Of a stretch of DNA of 64,000 nucleotides, positions 43,784 through 52,852 are shown piece by piece. Within the stretch, counting starts at the first letter, position 1. Every line of letters starts with the position of its first letter. The stretch covers positions 62,001 to 126,000 of the forward strand of contig CANGFA010000002.1 of the NCBI GenBank assembly GCA_947453145.1. The letters are read 5' to 3'. The translations under genes and the position numbers were made by a program. The notes below the pieces were generated by a model that was not told the DNA's origin, ran no database searches, and was given only the letters and a program-made list of their open reading frames with translations. This DNA comes from Bacteroidota bacterium. Lineage in GTDB: Bacteria > Bacteroidota > Bacteroidia > Chitinophagales > Chitinophagaceae.

Positions 43784-44521
43784 TTATACCCCATTTATCA
43801 ATGCACCATCCTTAAAAATGGGTAAGCTGGGGGCAATATCCTTGCTAATACAATACAGCATGTCTAATTCTAATCCATAAGCAGCTAAGCGATGCCAATG
43901 CGTTACTGTTTTAATATATTCAGTCATATTATTTTTATGCTGATTATACAACTGGTTGGCCATAAAACTACTATCACAATGAATGGTAAAATGATCTTTT
44001 ATTTCCTCAATAACCGCCCCGGCAAATAAAGTATCTTCTATATTAAATCTGTTCTTCCAACCCGAACAACCCAAAATAACAGGCTTATTTTGTGCTTTTA
44101 AATACGCTACCACCTGTGATAAATTAGGAAAGGACCCCGTAATCACTTCCTTGGCACCATTACGAAGTGCCATATGTAACAATTTAGTACCATTTGTTGT
44201 GGTAATTACTAAGGTTTTGTTTTGGATAAAATCTTTTGGATATTCCGAAGGAGAATTTCCATAGGATAAACCTGGAATAATTTTACCATCCCGTTCACCT
44301 GCCGTTATTCCACCAGTGGCCTTTCCCATTTCTATACAAGCTTCTGCACTATCTACAGGAATAATTTTAGTAGCCCCATTGTATAATGCTGTTGCCATCG
44401 TTGAAGTAGCTCTAAATACATCAATGATGACAACAATACTATCATTAATTTCATATAAATCTAATAACTGTGGAGTAAGTACCGTGTGTAAACTCGGTTT
44501 AGTTTTAGGATCGCTGTTCAT
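43784..44521 (-). CDS. comB: 2-phosphosulfolactate phosphatase family protein
   Basis: A 245-residue ComB-family phosphatase. Family patterns are VVIIDVFRATSTMATALYNGA, GITAGERDGKIIPGLSYGNSPSEY and VITTTNGTKLLHMA. In methanogens ComB makes sulfolactate for coenzyme M; in bacteria without coenzyme M the physiological substrate is unclear. No comA or comC is nearby. The start is the ATG at 44521; a TATCTTTG box lies at 44526-44533, so the transcript may begin at or almost at the start codon. Confidence 0.9.
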   Translation of the reverse strand: MNSDPKTKPSLHTVLTPQLLDLYEINDSIVVIIDVFRATSTMATALYNGATKIIPVDSAEACIEMGKATGGITAGERDGKIIPGLSYGNSPSEYPKDFIQNKTLVITTTNGTKLLHMALRNGAKEVITGSFPNLSQVVAYLKAQNKPVILGCSGWKNRFNIEDTLFAGAVIEEIKDHFTIHCDSSFMANQLYNQHKNNMTEYIKTVTHWHRLAAYGLELDMLYCISKDIAPSLPIFKDGALINGV

Positions 44522-44525
44522 GCGG

Positions 44526-44533
44526 CAAAGATA
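44526..44533 (-). promoter_or_regulatory. -7 promoter box of comB (near-leaderless)
   Basis: The minus-strand reading TATCTTTG fits TAnnTTTG and ends 4 nt before the ATG at 44521, implying little or no 5' untranslated region. Confidence 0.4.
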
Positions 44534-44542
44534 CAAAACAGC

Positions 44543-44899
44543 TTACATTTCTACGAGCAATTCCTTTTGTTTTGACAAAAGTAAAATTTCATTTAAAATA
44601 ATTTCGGTACTTGTTCGCTTTACTCCATTTTTATCAGTAAACATTTTATTTACCAATCTTCCTTCCACAGCCACTTCGGTTCCCTTGGTCAAATATTTTT
44701 CAACATAAACTGCCAACTTGGCCCAAGCCACCAAGCTAAACCATTGAGTTTCGTCCATCCACTCCCCTTTTGCATTTTTATAGCGATCGTTTACTGCCAA
44801 TCTTATATTGGCTAATTTTTTATTATCACCATACGTTTTCATTTCTGGATGGGCACCTAGTCGTCCAACCAATTGAACCTTGTTTTTAATTGCTTTCAT
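44543..44899 (-). CDS. Single-stranded DNA-binding protein, short form
   Basis: A 118-residue OB-fold SSB: NKVQLVGRLGAHPEMKTYGDNKKLANIRLAVNDRYKNAKGEWMDETQWFSLVAWAKLA is the standard core. It ends soon after the fold (LLLSKQKELLVEM) and lacks the Gly-rich linker and acidic DDxIPF tail used to recruit repair partners. It is thus probably a second, accessory SSB rather than the essential one. The start was moved from 44923 to ATG 44899, which begins the OB fold. It lies 21 nt before comB in the same direction. Confidence 0.9.
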   Translation of the reverse strand: MKAIKNKVQLVGRLGAHPEMKTYGDNKKLANIRLAVNDRYKNAKGEWMDETQWFSLVAWAKLAVYVEKYLTKGTEVAVEGRLVNKMFTDKNGVKRTSTEIILNEILLLSKQKELLVEM

Positions 44900-44966
44900 T
44901 GTATATTTTTTGTTGAAATACAAATGTGCAATTCAAATAGATACAAGAATCAAGTATTTATACTAC

Positions 44967-44992
44967 TAAAAAAGGGGCCAGATGCCCCTTTC
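44967..44992 (-). terminator. Intrinsic terminator after gcvT
   Basis: On the minus strand, GGGGC-ATCTG-GCCCC followed by TTTTTT, about 26 nt after the gcvT stop. Confidence 0.9.
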
Positions 44993-45017
44993 CTATTTTA
45001 ATCAAGCTATTTAAAGA

Positions 45018-46112
45018 TTATTTAAATGGAAATTTAACAACTTTAGCTTTTACCAATGTGTTTCTTATATCTATAAATATTTCTGTACCCGCTTTTGCAT
45101 GATCTGTTGCAACATAACCAAGCCCAATTGCTTTTCCTAAACTTGGTGCTTGGGTTCCAGAAGTTACTGAACCAATTTCTTTGCCAGCCGCATCTTTAAT
45201 TAGGTAATAATGACGAGGGATCCCACGGTCAATCATTTCAAAGCCGACTAATTTTTTTGCAGCTCCTGCTTCTTTCTGTACTTTAAGTGCAGCTGAATTA
45301 GTGAATTCTTTGGTAAACTTTGTAATCCATCCTAAACCAGCGTCTATTGGACTGGTTGTATCGTCTATATCATTTCCATATAAACAAAATCCCATTTCTA
45401 ATCTTAAAGTATCTCTGGCACCTAAACCAATTGGTTTTAAATCATAGGCAGCACCTGCTTCAAATAATGCATCCCAAATTTTATGAGCATTATCATTCAC
45501 ATCATCAAAATAAATTTCAACTCCTCCTGCACCTGTATAACCCGTTGCACTAATTAATACATTTTCAATATCCAATAAAGTGCCTTTTGCAAAACTATAA
45601 TAAGGCATATTCAATACATCCATTTTAGTCATGGTTTGAACTATCTTGGTTGCATTGGGGCCTTGCACTGCAAGCAAAGCGGTCTTTACACTTATATTGT
45701 GCATTTCAACACCTTTGGTATTATGTTGTGAAACCCAATTCCAATCTTTTTCAATGTTGGAAGCATTTACTACCAACATGTATACTTTATTTTTTTCAAC
45801 ACAGTATACTAATAAGTCATCCACTATACCTCCTGTTGCATTTGGAAAACAACTATACTGCGCCTTTCCATCTTCCAAAACTGATGCATCATTGCTCGTA
45901 ACTCTTTGTATTAAATCCAACGCATTTTCTCCTTTTAAAATAAATTCTCCCATATGACTTACATCAAAAACACCAGCGCTGTTTCTAACTGCAGCATGTT
46001 CATCATTAATACCAGTGTAGCTAATGGGCATATTATAACCAGCAAAAGGGGCCATTTTAGCGCCAAGCTCAATATGTTTTTGGGTAAATGGGGTATTTAA
46101 AACTTCACTCAT
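45018..46112 (-). CDS. gcvT: Glycine cleavage system T protein (aminomethyltransferase)
   Basis: Moves the methylene group from lipoyl-bound aminomethyl to tetrahydrofolate and releases ammonia. The 364-residue protein has the conserved [40 protein letters not shown] and the C-terminal [10 protein letters not shown] set the start at ATG 46112; the 27 extra residues in the track lie upstream of the promoter box. gcvH is about 11 kb away on the other strand and gcvP is not in the window. Confidence 0.97.
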   Translation of the reverse strand: MSEVLNTPFTQKHIELGAKMAPFAGYNMPISYTGINDEHAAVRNSAGVFDVSHMGEFILKGENALDLIQRVTSNDASVLEDGKAQYSCFPNATGGIVDDLLVYCVEKNKVYMLVVNASNIEKDWNWVSQHNTKGVEMHNISVKTALLAVQGPNATKIVQTMTKMDVLNMPYYSFAKGTLLDIENVLISATGYTGAGGVEIYFDDVNDNAHKIWDALFEAGAAYDLKPIGLGARDTLRLEMGFCLYGNDIDDTTSPIDAGLGWITKFTKEFTNSAALKVQKEAGAAKKLVGFEMIDRGIPRHYYLIKDAAGKEIGSVTSGTQAPSLGKAIGLGYVATDHAKAGTEIFIDIRNTLVKAKVVKFPFK

Positions 46113-46128
46113 GTAAATTGTATTTCTG

Positions 46129-46136
46129 CAAATATA
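46129..46136 (-). promoter_or_regulatory. -7 promoter box of gcvT
   Basis: The minus-strand reading TATATTTG fits TAnnTTTG, 16 nt before the ATG at 46112. Confidence 0.5.
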
Positions 46137-46154
46137 ATCAAAAAGGGTGCTAAT

Positions 46155-46185
46155 TAAAACACCCCTTCTACAATAGAAAGGGTGT
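46155..46185 (-). terminator. Probable terminator after the PspC-domain gene
   Basis: A 12-bp stem with one mismatch (ACACCCCTTCTA / TAGAAAGGGTGT, loop CAA) is followed on the minus strand by TTTTAATTA. The T-run is short. A third arm AGGGTG at 46144-46149 could compete for pairing. Confidence 0.55.
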
Positions 46186-46228
46186 GGTTCCAAAAATCAA
46201 AATGGAAGAATCAAAGACAGTTTTTATG

Positions 46229-48442
46229 TTAGTAGGTGAACCGATCTAAAACCCAATGCAAATCAAAAAAATGAATCGTTTTTTTTACCAGCACTTCCTT
46301 TGCTCCATTGGTATTCAAACCTATATTACCCTTATCTTTATCTTTATTCTGTTCTAATTGCTCTCTTTCTTCTTTCAAATCCCTCAAAGGGTTTTCCTGG
46401 TTATTTTTAATTTGGCTGTCCCCTTTTAATGGCTCCTCCTTGGAAGGTTTTAACAATTCCAAGCCCTTTTCTGTCATTTTATATTCTGCACCAATTTCAA
46501 ATGGATAAGATGCATTATCCCATGGTTCATTCCATTCATCATACCAGCCATCACGAATACCATTAATGGTTTCAGTTCTAATCGATGATCGGTTTACTTT
46601 AATATTTACTTGTTGCCAATTTTTATTACTAATTTTTATGCGTTTCCCAACTGGAACCGCAATAGTCATAATAACATGTTGGTTTCTAAATTTATTCTTT
46701 TTTGTAATCGCAATACCTTTATCCAAATTCAACAAACTATCTGTTTGACTTACATTAAAATTAATGGCATTTGCAAATTGATTTGCTTCTTGTATGGAAT
46801 TGCCTTTTGATAATTTAACTACATTCACTTCAAAACTATCCGTTTTGGATTGTACAATTCTTACTTTAAGATTTCTTATAAATATGGTATCCTCATTATT
46901 ATAACTACTAAAAGGGGTGATGTTAAAAAATTGTTCGTCATAATATTTCATTTTGGAAAATGTAGATACCTCCAAAAAATCCACTTTAGCATTGGTTAAG
47001 ACAACAGGTTCTTCTACCGGTATATTATGTTTAGAAAAACTACTGCCTAAACTACTAAAGAAATAAAATAAACAAATCCAACCCAATACCCACAATGAAA
47101 TAAAACTAGCTCTTACCCATTTATTGGATTTCTTAAAGCCTGCAATTTTCCTGATAACGGCTGTTACAATACCAATAACTGGCACCCATATAAAAAATAA
47201 AATAGTACCTATGAGCGCGGCTGTTTGCAATCCATCTTCAATTAAAAATCCTTTAAGAGGTAATAAACTGGTGCTTGCAAGGCCCAAGCCAAACAAAGAC
47301 ACTAAAATACCAAAGCCTACTACGCCTAAAATAAAATATACAAATACCTTAACCGCAATGGTAATGATGCGGCCTACAAAATACAAGCATCCTTTATTAT
47401 GAGCGTTTGTTACCTGGGTCTGTGGTTCTCTATTTTGGTTTTCTGATCCGCCTTCCTCACTTTTTTGGGATCTTTCTGCTCTACGTTCATTTCGTTTATT
47501 ATAAAATTCACTGCCCCAACTTTGAGCTCTTTTACTAAACCCTTCCATGTCATTTTGTATGGTATTTTTGATACTATTCAAGTCAACTTTTTCTCCTACC
47601 ATTTCCAATTTATCCGCACTGGTCTTGGCTTCGGGCAATACCAACCATAATACAATGTAAACAAAAACAGCTCCTGGACTAAATGTAAAATCTAAAAAAC
47701 TTGGAAAATCTGGACTATCCCAAAATTGCCATAAATGAAGATGTTTGAAATTAATTATAAAGCGAATAAAAGGAATCAAAAATAATAATCTAGCAATCCC
47801 CACTCTAATTCCAAAATATTTTGACAAGCCCGAACAAACCCCTCCAATTAATTTATTATCAATGTCTCTAAACAATCTTTTACGAACGCCTCCCACTTCT
47901 TTAACAGATGAGCTAGGAACGGCAATCCATAAAATTAAATAGCCTAATAAATTAATGCCCACTAAGAAAATCCATAAAACTCTTACCAATAAAGGATCTA
48001 AACCAAAATAGTTTGCGATACCACTACATACACCTCCTAATACTTTATTTTGCTCATCACGATATAAACGTTTTGGTGTTGAAGACTCAAAAGCATTTGA
48101 ACTGTTGGCATCATGTGTTGATGAACTTGAAGCCGAAGATGAATTAGAAGAGGCTGAAGTTGTTTGCTCAAAACCATCCTGCGCTTCAAAGTCAGCAGGT
48201 CGACCAATACTTGTAATAATTAAATTTATGGAATCTTCATTTATACATACTTCTCCTTTTTTTAATCGATCATCGCATAATTCTGCAACACGACATTCAA
48301 TATCATTGATAATTTCATCTCTGCCTTCTTCATTAGCAAAATAAACACGAAGAGATTGTATATATTGTTTTAAAATTTCATAAGCCTGTTCCTCAATGGG
48401 AAGAATACGACCTTGAAAATTAATATTGATTACTTTATTCAT
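46229..48442 (-). CDS. PspC-domain membrane protein
   Basis: A 737-residue inner-membrane protein. It begins with the conserved Bacteroidota segment MNKVININFQGRILPIEEQAYEILKQYIQSLRVYF (cytoplasmic, helical), a Ser-rich linker, then two PspC domains: KRLYRDEQNKVLGGVCSGIANYFGLDPLLVRVLWIF and KRLFRDIDNKLIGGVCSGLSKYFGIRVGIARLLFLI. Further transmembrane helices and a beta-rich periplasmic C-terminal part follow (about 510-680, LKVRIVQSKTDSFEVNVVKL...). PspC domains sense envelope stress in proteobacteria. The start was set at ATG 48442, 28 nt after the padR stop; both are one operon. Confidence 0.88.
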   Translation of the reverse strand: MNKVININFQGRILPIEEQAYEILKQYIQSLRVYFANEEGRDEIINDIECRVAELCDDRLKKGEVCINEDSINLIITSIGRPADFEAQDGFEQTTSASSNSSSASSSSTHDANSSNAFESSTPKRLYRDEQNKVLGGVCSGIANYFGLDPLLVRVLWIFLVGINLLGYLILWIAVPSSSVKEVGGVRKRLFRDIDNKLIGGVCSGLSKYFGIRVGIARLLFLIPFIRFIINFKHLHLWQFWDSPDFPSFLDFTFSPGAVFVYIVLWLVLPEAKTSADKLEMVGEKVDLNSIKNTIQNDMEGFSKRAQSWGSEFYNKRNERRAERSQKSEEGGSENQNREPQTQVTNAHNKGCLYFVGRIITIAVKVFVYFILGVVGFGILVSLFGLGLASTSLLPLKGFLIEDGLQTAALIGTILFFIWVPVIGIVTAVIRKIAGFKKSNKWVRASFISLWVLGWICLFYFFSSLGSSFSKHNIPVEEPVVLTNAKVDFLEVSTFSKMKYYDEQFFNITPFSSYNNEDTIFIRNLKVRIVQSKTDSFEVNVVKLSKGNSIQEANQFANAINFNVSQTDSLLNLDKGIAITKKNKFRNQHVIMTIAVPVGKRIKISNKNWQQVNIKVNRSSIRTETINGIRDGWYDEWNEPWDNASYPFEIGAEYKMTEKGLELLKPSKEEPLKGDSQIKNNQENPLRDLKEEREQLEQNKDKDKGNIGLNTNGAKEVLVKKTIHFFDLHWVLDRFTY

Positions 48443-48470
48443 AAAAAGAAATTTTAATTTTTGAGACCAA

Positions 48471-48836
48471 CTAGGAAGCGGGACTTGCTTCTGTTGTAGG
48501 ATAGGTATTGTTATTTTGGGTGAGTTGATTAACGGCACCTGACATATCATTCCAGGTATTTAATAAAACTTCGTACGCTTTATTTCCTTCTTCTGTTAGC
48601 ACAAAATATTTTCTTGGTGGACCACTTACACTTTCCACCCATCTATAATTTAAAAGTCCCGCATTTTTTAACCTTGTTAATAAAGGATACAAAGTCCCTT
48701 CCAAAATGTGCAAATTGGCCGCTTTCATTTGCAAGACGATATCACTGGGATATACTTCGCCTTTTTGAATGATGGACAATATGCAAAACTCCAAAACGCC
48801 CTTGCGCATTTGACTTTGTGTGTTTTGAATATCCAT
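48471..48836 (-). CDS. PadR-family transcriptional regulator
   Basis: A 121-residue winged-helix regulator: QMRKGVLEFCILSIIQKGEVYPSDIVLQMKAANLHILEGTLYPLLTRLKNAGLLNYRWVESVSGPPRKYFVLTEEG matches PadR strongly (EGTLYPLLTRL and GPPRKYF). The start is ATG 48836. It is the first gene of a two-gene unit with the PspC protein and is probably autoregulated through the palindrome in its promoter region. PadR-PspC pairing recurs in Bacteroidota, as far as I recall, and points to envelope-stress or membrane control. Confidence 0.93.
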   Translation of the reverse strand: MDIQNTQSQMRKGVLEFCILSIIQKGEVYPSDIVLQMKAANLHILEGTLYPLLTRLKNAGLLNYRWVESVSGPPRKYFVLTEEGNKAYEVLLNTWNDMSGAVNQLTQNNNTYPTTEASPAS

Positions 48837-48854
48837 GATAATTGCTTTAGAATA

Positions 48855-48862
48855 CAAAGCTA
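48855..48862 (-). promoter_or_regulatory. -7 promoter box of the padR-pspC operon
   Basis: The minus-strand reading TAGCTTTG fits TAnnTTTG, 18 nt before the PadR ATG. Confidence 0.5.
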
Positions 48863-48867
48863 GGTTT

Positions 48868-48902
48868 ATTTCTAGTACTATGCATCACATAGTACTAGAA
48901 AT
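48868..48902. promoter_or_regulatory. Probable PadR operator, 15-bp perfect inverted repeat
   Basis: ATTTCTAGTACTATG-CATCA-CATAGTACTAGAAAT: both 15-nt arms are exact complements around a 5-nt spacer. It starts 6 nt upstream of the -7 box and covers the -33 region. The core TATG...CATA resembles the ATGT-N8-ACAT sites of PadR proteins. Steric autorepression is inferred. Confidence 0.8.
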
Positions 48903-48968
48903 TTGCAAAATAATTTTTAATTCATTGAATTTCAATAACTTAAAAATTTAATGCTACTGTAAATAATA

Positions 48969-50252
48969 TTAGTAAACCACTAATTCGTAAAAATCCTCCT
49001 GTTTTAAGTACTTGTTTGCTAGGTCCTTAATTTGTTCAGGCTGTATAGCGCGAACGGTTTTTATGGTATTGTAAAAATATTCCTCTGTGAGTCCGTTTAA
49101 TATATAAGATTTCCAACGACCAATAATTTGAAAGGGACCATCTACATCGCCAAGTAAAGAGCCCAACATGTAATTTTTCACTAGGTTTAGTTCATCTATG
49201 TCCACCAACTCTTCTCTTAAAATGGCCATCTCCTTATACACTTCTTCTATAGTAGCATTACAAACATCCTTTCCAGCATCCGTACTTACCAACCACGCAC
49301 TTTGCTGAATATGGTTTTGTAAATAACTATGTATTCCATAAGTATACCCTTTGTCCTCTCTAATATTACTCATTAAACGAGAACCAAAAAAACCACCGAA
49401 AATATTATTCAAAACCTGTGCGGGTGCAAAATCGGGATGGTGTCTATTGGGAAAATGTCTTGCAATACGAATAGAGCCTTGCACCGAACTTGGATCGTTT
49501 ACTACATTGTATTTTTTTTGCGAAGCTGCAACAATTTTATGTTCAGGCTGTTCTATTTTATTTTTATTCAATGGCAAAGAACCAATATACTTATTTAAAG
49601 TAGACTCAATATTTGCAGGAAATTTACCAGCCATAAATACAATGCATTTTCCTTCCTTATAATATTTGTTGTAATAATCTACTAAGTCGGATCTCGTTAA
49701 ACTATTGTAGGCATCCTCACTTGAATATTTTCCATAAGGATGATTAATGCCAAATAAATATTCATCAATAAATCGGTTCGCAATAAAATCACCTTTCTTT
49801 AAATTTAGGGTAAGCTGTTGAATTTGATTTTTGGCATAAATATCCAATTCATTTTCAGGAAACACCGCATCTGCAACCAATTCACTCACCACCGGTATCA
49901 CATCGCTAAAATGCTTAGTCAATGTATGTAAGCTAATGGTAGCCGTTTCATTAAAGCAGGATCTGTTTAAATAGGCACCATAAAATTCAAAAGCATCATT
50001 TACTTCAAAGGCCGACTTAGTACTGGTGCCATTTTTTAATAAATAATTCGTAGCGGGTGCTACCCAATTTTTTGTTTCAAAACTATTGCCTGCAAAAAAT
50101 ACTAATTCCATGAGCATCACTTCCTGAGCACCTCCTTCAAAAGCATACACTTCGACCCCATTGTCTAATGTGTATTTTTGATACGGTTTTAATTGTATAT
50201 CAAAATCAACAGCGTCTTTTATAAGTGGAGCGATGGTTCTATCTAATGCCAT
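48969..50252 (-). CDS. M16 family peptidase subunit, non-catalytic
   Basis: A 427-residue insulinase-fold protein. The N-terminal region reads LVFFAGNSFETKNWVAPATNYLLKNGT where active members carry H-x-x-E-H, so no zinc site is present. The C-terminal part keeps the partner motifs NIFGGFFGSRLMSNIREDKGYTYGIHS (R/Y pair for substrate backbone binding). This fits the alpha subunit of a heterodimeric M16B peptidase, with the next gene upstream supplying zinc. No signal peptide is visible. It lies 52 nt after that gene. Confidence 0.9.
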   Translation of the reverse strand: MALDRTIAPLIKDAVDFDIQLKPYQKYTLDNGVEVYAFEGGAQEVMLMELVFFAGNSFETKNWVAPATNYLLKNGTSTKSAFEVNDAFEFYGAYLNRSCFNETATISLHTLTKHFSDVIPVVSELVADAVFPENELDIYAKNQIQQLTLNLKKGDFIANRFIDEYLFGINHPYGKYSSEDAYNSLTRSDLVDYYNKYYKEGKCIVFMAGKFPANIESTLNKYIGSLPLNKNKIEQPEHKIVAASQKKYNVVNDPSSVQGSIRIARHFPNRHHPDFAPAQVLNNIFGGFFGSRLMSNIREDKGYTYGIHSYLQNHIQQSAWLVSTDAGKDVCNATIEEVYKEMAILREELVDIDELNLVKNYMLGSLLGDVDGPFQIIGRWKSYILNGLTEEYFYNTIKTVRAIQPEQIKDLANKYLKQEDFYELVVY

Positions 50253-50304
50253 AATATTGTGTTATACGAATGAATTGAATGAGTTATTTTTTTTCAAAGC
50301 ATTA

Positions 50305-51549
50305 TTAAGCAGTTGTATTGCTATAATAATACAAGGTGTTCCTATTGCCTTCGGAAAAAATAGTTTTAGCAGTAGATTGAATAAGCTCCGGAGTGACTGT
50401 TTGATATTTAGCGAGTTCATCATTCATGAGTGAAGCGTCTCCTATCAATTCATAAAAAGCCAAACTTTGCGCGCGATTCATAATACTCATGTCCTCAAAG
50501 CAAATCATGCTCTCTGTTTTATTAATTACTTTTTGAACCTCCTTTACATCTAACAATTCAGTTTTCATTTTTTCAACTTCTTCCAACACTGCTTTTTCTG
50601 CAACCGACATAGTGATACCTTTTACCAACTTACCTGTGATTACAAATAAACCTGGATCAATCGTACCAAAATGAAAGCAAGAAATGGAAGAAAATAGTTG
50701 CCTTACTTTAATCAGTTGCTCGTATAAACGTGAGGAAGCACCACCCCCCAAAACTTCCGTCAATAAATCGGTTGCATGATAGGAAGCATCAAAACGACCA
50801 CCCATATGCCAGGTCATCATGAGCATATCCATGGGCACATCGGCACGCACATCTATGCTTCTATTTTTTTCTTGCTTTGGCTCTTGTGGTAAATTTCGAA
50901 CATAGGGCTTACCAGCAGGGATAGGTCCAAACCATTTTTCTGCCAACACTTTTATATCCTCTGTTTTTACATTCCCTGTAACCACCAAAATAGCATTATT
51001 AGGTCGGTAAAATTTAAAGAAAAAGTCTTTCACCTCTTCCATCGTAGCTTGCTCTACATGCTCTAAAGAGGCACCAATGGTCATCCACTGATAAGGATGC
51101 TTTGTATAGGCTAGGGTGCGCATTTTGTGCCAGGCATCCCCATAAGGCTTATTAATATAATGTTCTTTAAACTCCTCACACACTACTTTTCTTTGCACTT
51201 CCAAACTCTTTGGACTAAAAGCCAACGATAACATTCTGTCACTTTCTAACCAAAAAGCTGTTTCAATATTTTCGGCTGGAAGCTGGCAATAATAGTTAGT
51301 TAAATCATTGGTGGTATATGCATTATTTTCACCTCCTGCTCTTTGCAAGGGTTCGTCGTATTCAGGTATGTTAACACTACCCCCAAACATTAAATGTTCA
51401 AATAAATGGGCGAATCCAGTTTTTGCTGGATTTTCATCCTTAGCTCCTATATTGTATAAAATGTTCACCACCGCCATCGGGGTGGTGGTATCGGGGTGCA
51501 CCAATACTTTTAAGCCATTGGCTAATTCAAATCTGTCAAATTGTATCAT
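50305..51549 (-). CDS. M16 family zinc peptidase subunit, catalytic
   Basis: A 414-residue M16B-type peptidase subunit. The inverted zinc motif HLFEHLMFGGS and the downstream zinc-ligand Glu in VVCEEFKEHYINKPYGD are intact. The domain pair and length match mitochondrial-processing-peptidase-like bacterial enzymes, which degrade peptides. No signal peptide is visible, so the location is the cytoplasm unless exported otherwise. It is paired with the degenerate subunit downstream. Confidence 0.93.
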   Translation of the reverse strand: MIQFDRFELANGLKVLVHPDTTTPMAVVNILYNIGAKDENPAKTGFAHLFEHLMFGGSVNIPEYDEPLQRAGGENNAYTTNDLTNYYCQLPAENIETAFWLESDRMLSLAFSPKSLEVQRKVVCEEFKEHYINKPYGDAWHKMRTLAYTKHPYQWMTIGASLEHVEQATMEEVKDFFFKFYRPNNAILVVTGNVKTEDIKVLAEKWFGPIPAGKPYVRNLPQEPKQEKNRSIDVRADVPMDMLMMTWHMGGRFDASYHATDLLTEVLGGGASSRLYEQLIKVRQLFSSISCFHFGTIDPGLFVITGKLVKGITMSVAEKAVLEEVEKMKTELLDVKEVQKVINKTESMICFEDMSIMNRAQSLAFYELIGDASLMNDELAKYQTVTPELIQSTAKTIFSEGNRNTLYYYSNTTA

Positions 51550-51639
51550 AATAAAGAACGAAATTACTCCTTTTAACTAAGAGTCAATTAGCGAATATAG
51601 ATAAAATAAACAGGGACATAAACCGAACCCTTTACCCCT

Positions 51640-51647
51640 TAACTTTG
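51640..51647 (+). promoter_or_regulatory. -7 promoter box of mqnC
   Basis: TAACTTTG fits TAnnTTTG, 19 nt before the ATG. Confidence 0.5.
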
Positions 51648-51666
51648 TTACTCTTAAAAGAATTAT

Positions 51667-52791
51667 ATGCAATTAGAAGAATTATATAAGAAAGCCTTGA
51701 ATTTTGAGTATTTGACCAAGGAAGAAGGTATTTTTTTGTTTGAAAATGCCCCTTTAAATGAGATTAGTTATGTTGCCAATGAATTAAGAAAAAAGCAGGT
51801 ACCGCATGGTAAAGTAACCTGGCAGATAGATCGCAATGTAAATACAACCAATGTATGTATAGCCAATTGTAAATTTTGTAATTTTTACAGAATCCCTGGA
51901 CATCCGGAAGCCTATATCACCAATATGGATACCTACCGTGTAAAGATTAAGGAAACCTTGGCATGGGGTGGTGATCAATTATTATTACAAGGTGGGCATC
52001 ATCCTGAATTAGGTTTAAAATATTATACCGATACTTTTAGTCAAATTAAACAAGAATTCCCCACCATTAAATTGCACACTTTAGGGCCCCCAGAAATTGC
52101 GCATATTGCAAAGTTGGAAGGGATGACACATACCCAAGTATTAAAAGCATTACAAGAAGCTGGCATGGACTCCTTGCCAGGTGCGGGTGCGGAGATATTA
52201 GTGGATCGTGTGAGAAAATTAGTTTCCAATGGAAAATGTGGAGCTGACGAATGGTTGGAGGTAATGGCTGCAGCACATCAATTAAATATCACAACAAGTG
52301 CGACCATGATGTTTGGACACGTAGAAACTTTGGAAGAAAGATTTATTCATTTAGTACGCATAAGAGAAACACAGGATAGAAAACCAAAAGACGCAAATGG
52401 TTTCTTGGCATTTATTCCGTGGACCTTCCAAGATGTAGATACCCTTTTAACTAAAATAAGAGGGGTACATAATTTAACGACGACCGAAGAATATATTCGT
52501 ATGATTGCCATTAGCCGTATCATGCTTCCAAATATTAAAAATATTCAGGCAAGTTGGTTAACAGTGGGCAAGGCCACTGCTCAGGTTTGTTTGGAGGCAG
52601 GAGCCAATGACTTTGGAAGTATTATGTTAGAAGAAAACGTAGTAAGTGCCGCTGGTGCTCCTCACCGATTTACCTATAAAACCATACAAGAAGCCATTAA
52701 AGAAGCAGGTTTTGAGCCGCAATTACGTACACAAAAATACGAATGGCGTGAACTTCCTGCCGATATCCAAGAACAAGTAGTTAATTATTGA
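51667..52791 (+). CDS. mqnC: Cyclic dehypoxanthine futalosine synthase
   Basis: Radical SAM enzyme of the futalosine route to menaquinone. The 374-residue protein has the cluster motif C-IAN-C-KF-C (CIANCKFCNFYR), preceded by WQIDRNVNTTNV, plus DSLPGAGAEILVDRVR and FIPWTFQDVDTLL, which favour MqnC over the related MqnE. The presence of this gene implies menaquinone made via chorismate and futalosine rather than the classical men pathway. The other mqn genes are not in the window. Confidence 0.92.
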   Translation: MQLEELYKKALNFEYLTKEEGIFLFENAPLNEISYVANELRKKQVPHGKVTWQIDRNVNTTNVCIANCKFCNFYRIPGHPEAYITNMDTYRVKIKETLAWGGDQLLLQGGHHPELGLKYYTDTFSQIKQEFPTIKLHTLGPPEIAHIAKLEGMTHTQVLKALQEAGMDSLPGAGAEILVDRVRKLVSNGKCGADEWLEVMAAAHQLNITTSATMMFGHVETLEERFIHLVRIRETQDRKPKDANGFLAFIPWTFQDVDTLLTKIRGVHNLTTTEEYIRMIAISRIMLPNIKNIQASWLTVGKATAQVCLEAGANDFGSIMLEENVVSAAGAPHRFTYKTIQEAIKEAGFEPQLRTQKYEWRELPADIQEQVVNY

Positions 52792-52852
52792 TCCACTGTA
52801 ACATTTGAACTTCCCCTTCGTTATATCTTTACATTAAAGTAAGACAAGGAGG

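Noticed and set aside
52846-52852. AAGGAGG as a strong Shine-Dalgarno site for the sigma factor
   Set aside because: It touches the ATG with zero spacing, so it cannot position a ribosome on that codon; probably chance.
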